This document shows positions 63,901 through 64,000 of a stretch of 64,000 nucleotides of DNA, piece after piece; position 1 is the first letter of the stretch, and each line of letters starts with the position of its first letter. The DNA comes from Fasciola hepatica (Eukaryota > Platyhelminthes > Trematoda > Plagiorchiida > Fasciolidae). Position numbers and translations under genes: made by a program. The stretch lies in contig CANUEZ040000168.1 in NCBI GenBank assembly GCA_948099385.1, positions 9,892,001-9,956,000 of the forward strand, given 5' to 3'. The notes beneath the pieces were generated by a model, which was not told where the DNA came from, searched no databases, and was given only the letters and a program-made list of their open reading frames with translations.

Positions 63901-64000
63901 TGTGGTATGCAAGGCCCAGTGATCTTTCGCGAAGGGTTGTTCGTGAGTGATCCGCATAACAGAAGAAAAAAAGAAATCCATGAACTCAAAGCATAGTAAG
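60954..64000. other. FoxQ2 5' flank, no gene recognised
   Basis: Frames are at most 103 codons. The 62.5-63.1 kb stretch is richer in GC and has a diverged reading on the plus strand (EWDRKKVKSRLLTTRLTVK) with a retroelement flavour that I cannot assign. Confidence 0.4.

Overview
The window looks like animal (metazoan) nuclear DNA, most likely from a flatworm. Coding is sparse, introns are long, and nearly everything recognisable outside one host gene is retroelement debris. The flatworm call rests on two CsRn1-like Ty3/gypsy elements (CHCC-type Gag box, tRNA-Trp-like primer site), a BEL/Pao element, a Penelope-like element with RT and GIY-YIG, and several CR1/jockey-like LINEs whose protein style resembles tapeworm and fluke repeats. 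A diphyllobothriidean tapeworm would fit, but the species is a guess.

Layout. 1-4.2 kb (-): a BEL/Pao polyprotein reads stop-free for 1,267 codons and runs off the left edge. 4.5-8.7 kb (-): LINE fragments of two families. 10.6-17.8 kb: a nested pair, in which a (-) strand LINE (about 11.35-15.4 kb) splits the gag of a (+) strand CsRn1-like gypsy element. 17.8-23.7 kb: a 3.6-kb dispersed repeat followed by a nearly identical 1.35-kb inverted copy of part of it, which together form a large inverted repeat. 23.7-24.6 kb: 3' end of a third LINE. 28.1-29.85 kb (-): another LINE copy. 36.4-37.7 kb: Penelope-like element. 39.1-43.3 kb: second, decayed gypsy element with a repeat inserted in its integrase. 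43.6-45 kb: simple and tandem repeats. 47.6-60.8 kb (-): a three-exon forkhead gene of FoxQ2 type.

The host gene. Exons at 60775-60322, 55000-54836 and 48333-47657 join with consensus splice sites in matching phase to give a 431-residue protein. It has one complete forkhead domain and a C-terminal EH1-like motif. The domain is cut by introns of 5.3 and 6.5 kb. A CCAAT box lies upstream of the start codon, and a poly(A) signal lies about 40 bases past the stop codon.

Most striking structure. The terminal FoxQ2 exon, with its splice acceptor and poly(A) signal (a 1.48-kb block), sits exactly inside a copy of the 3.6-kb repeat. That repeat is uninterrupted at 17.8-21.4 kb. Either exon-bearing DNA entered a repeat, or the repeat derives from this locus after loss of the exon block.
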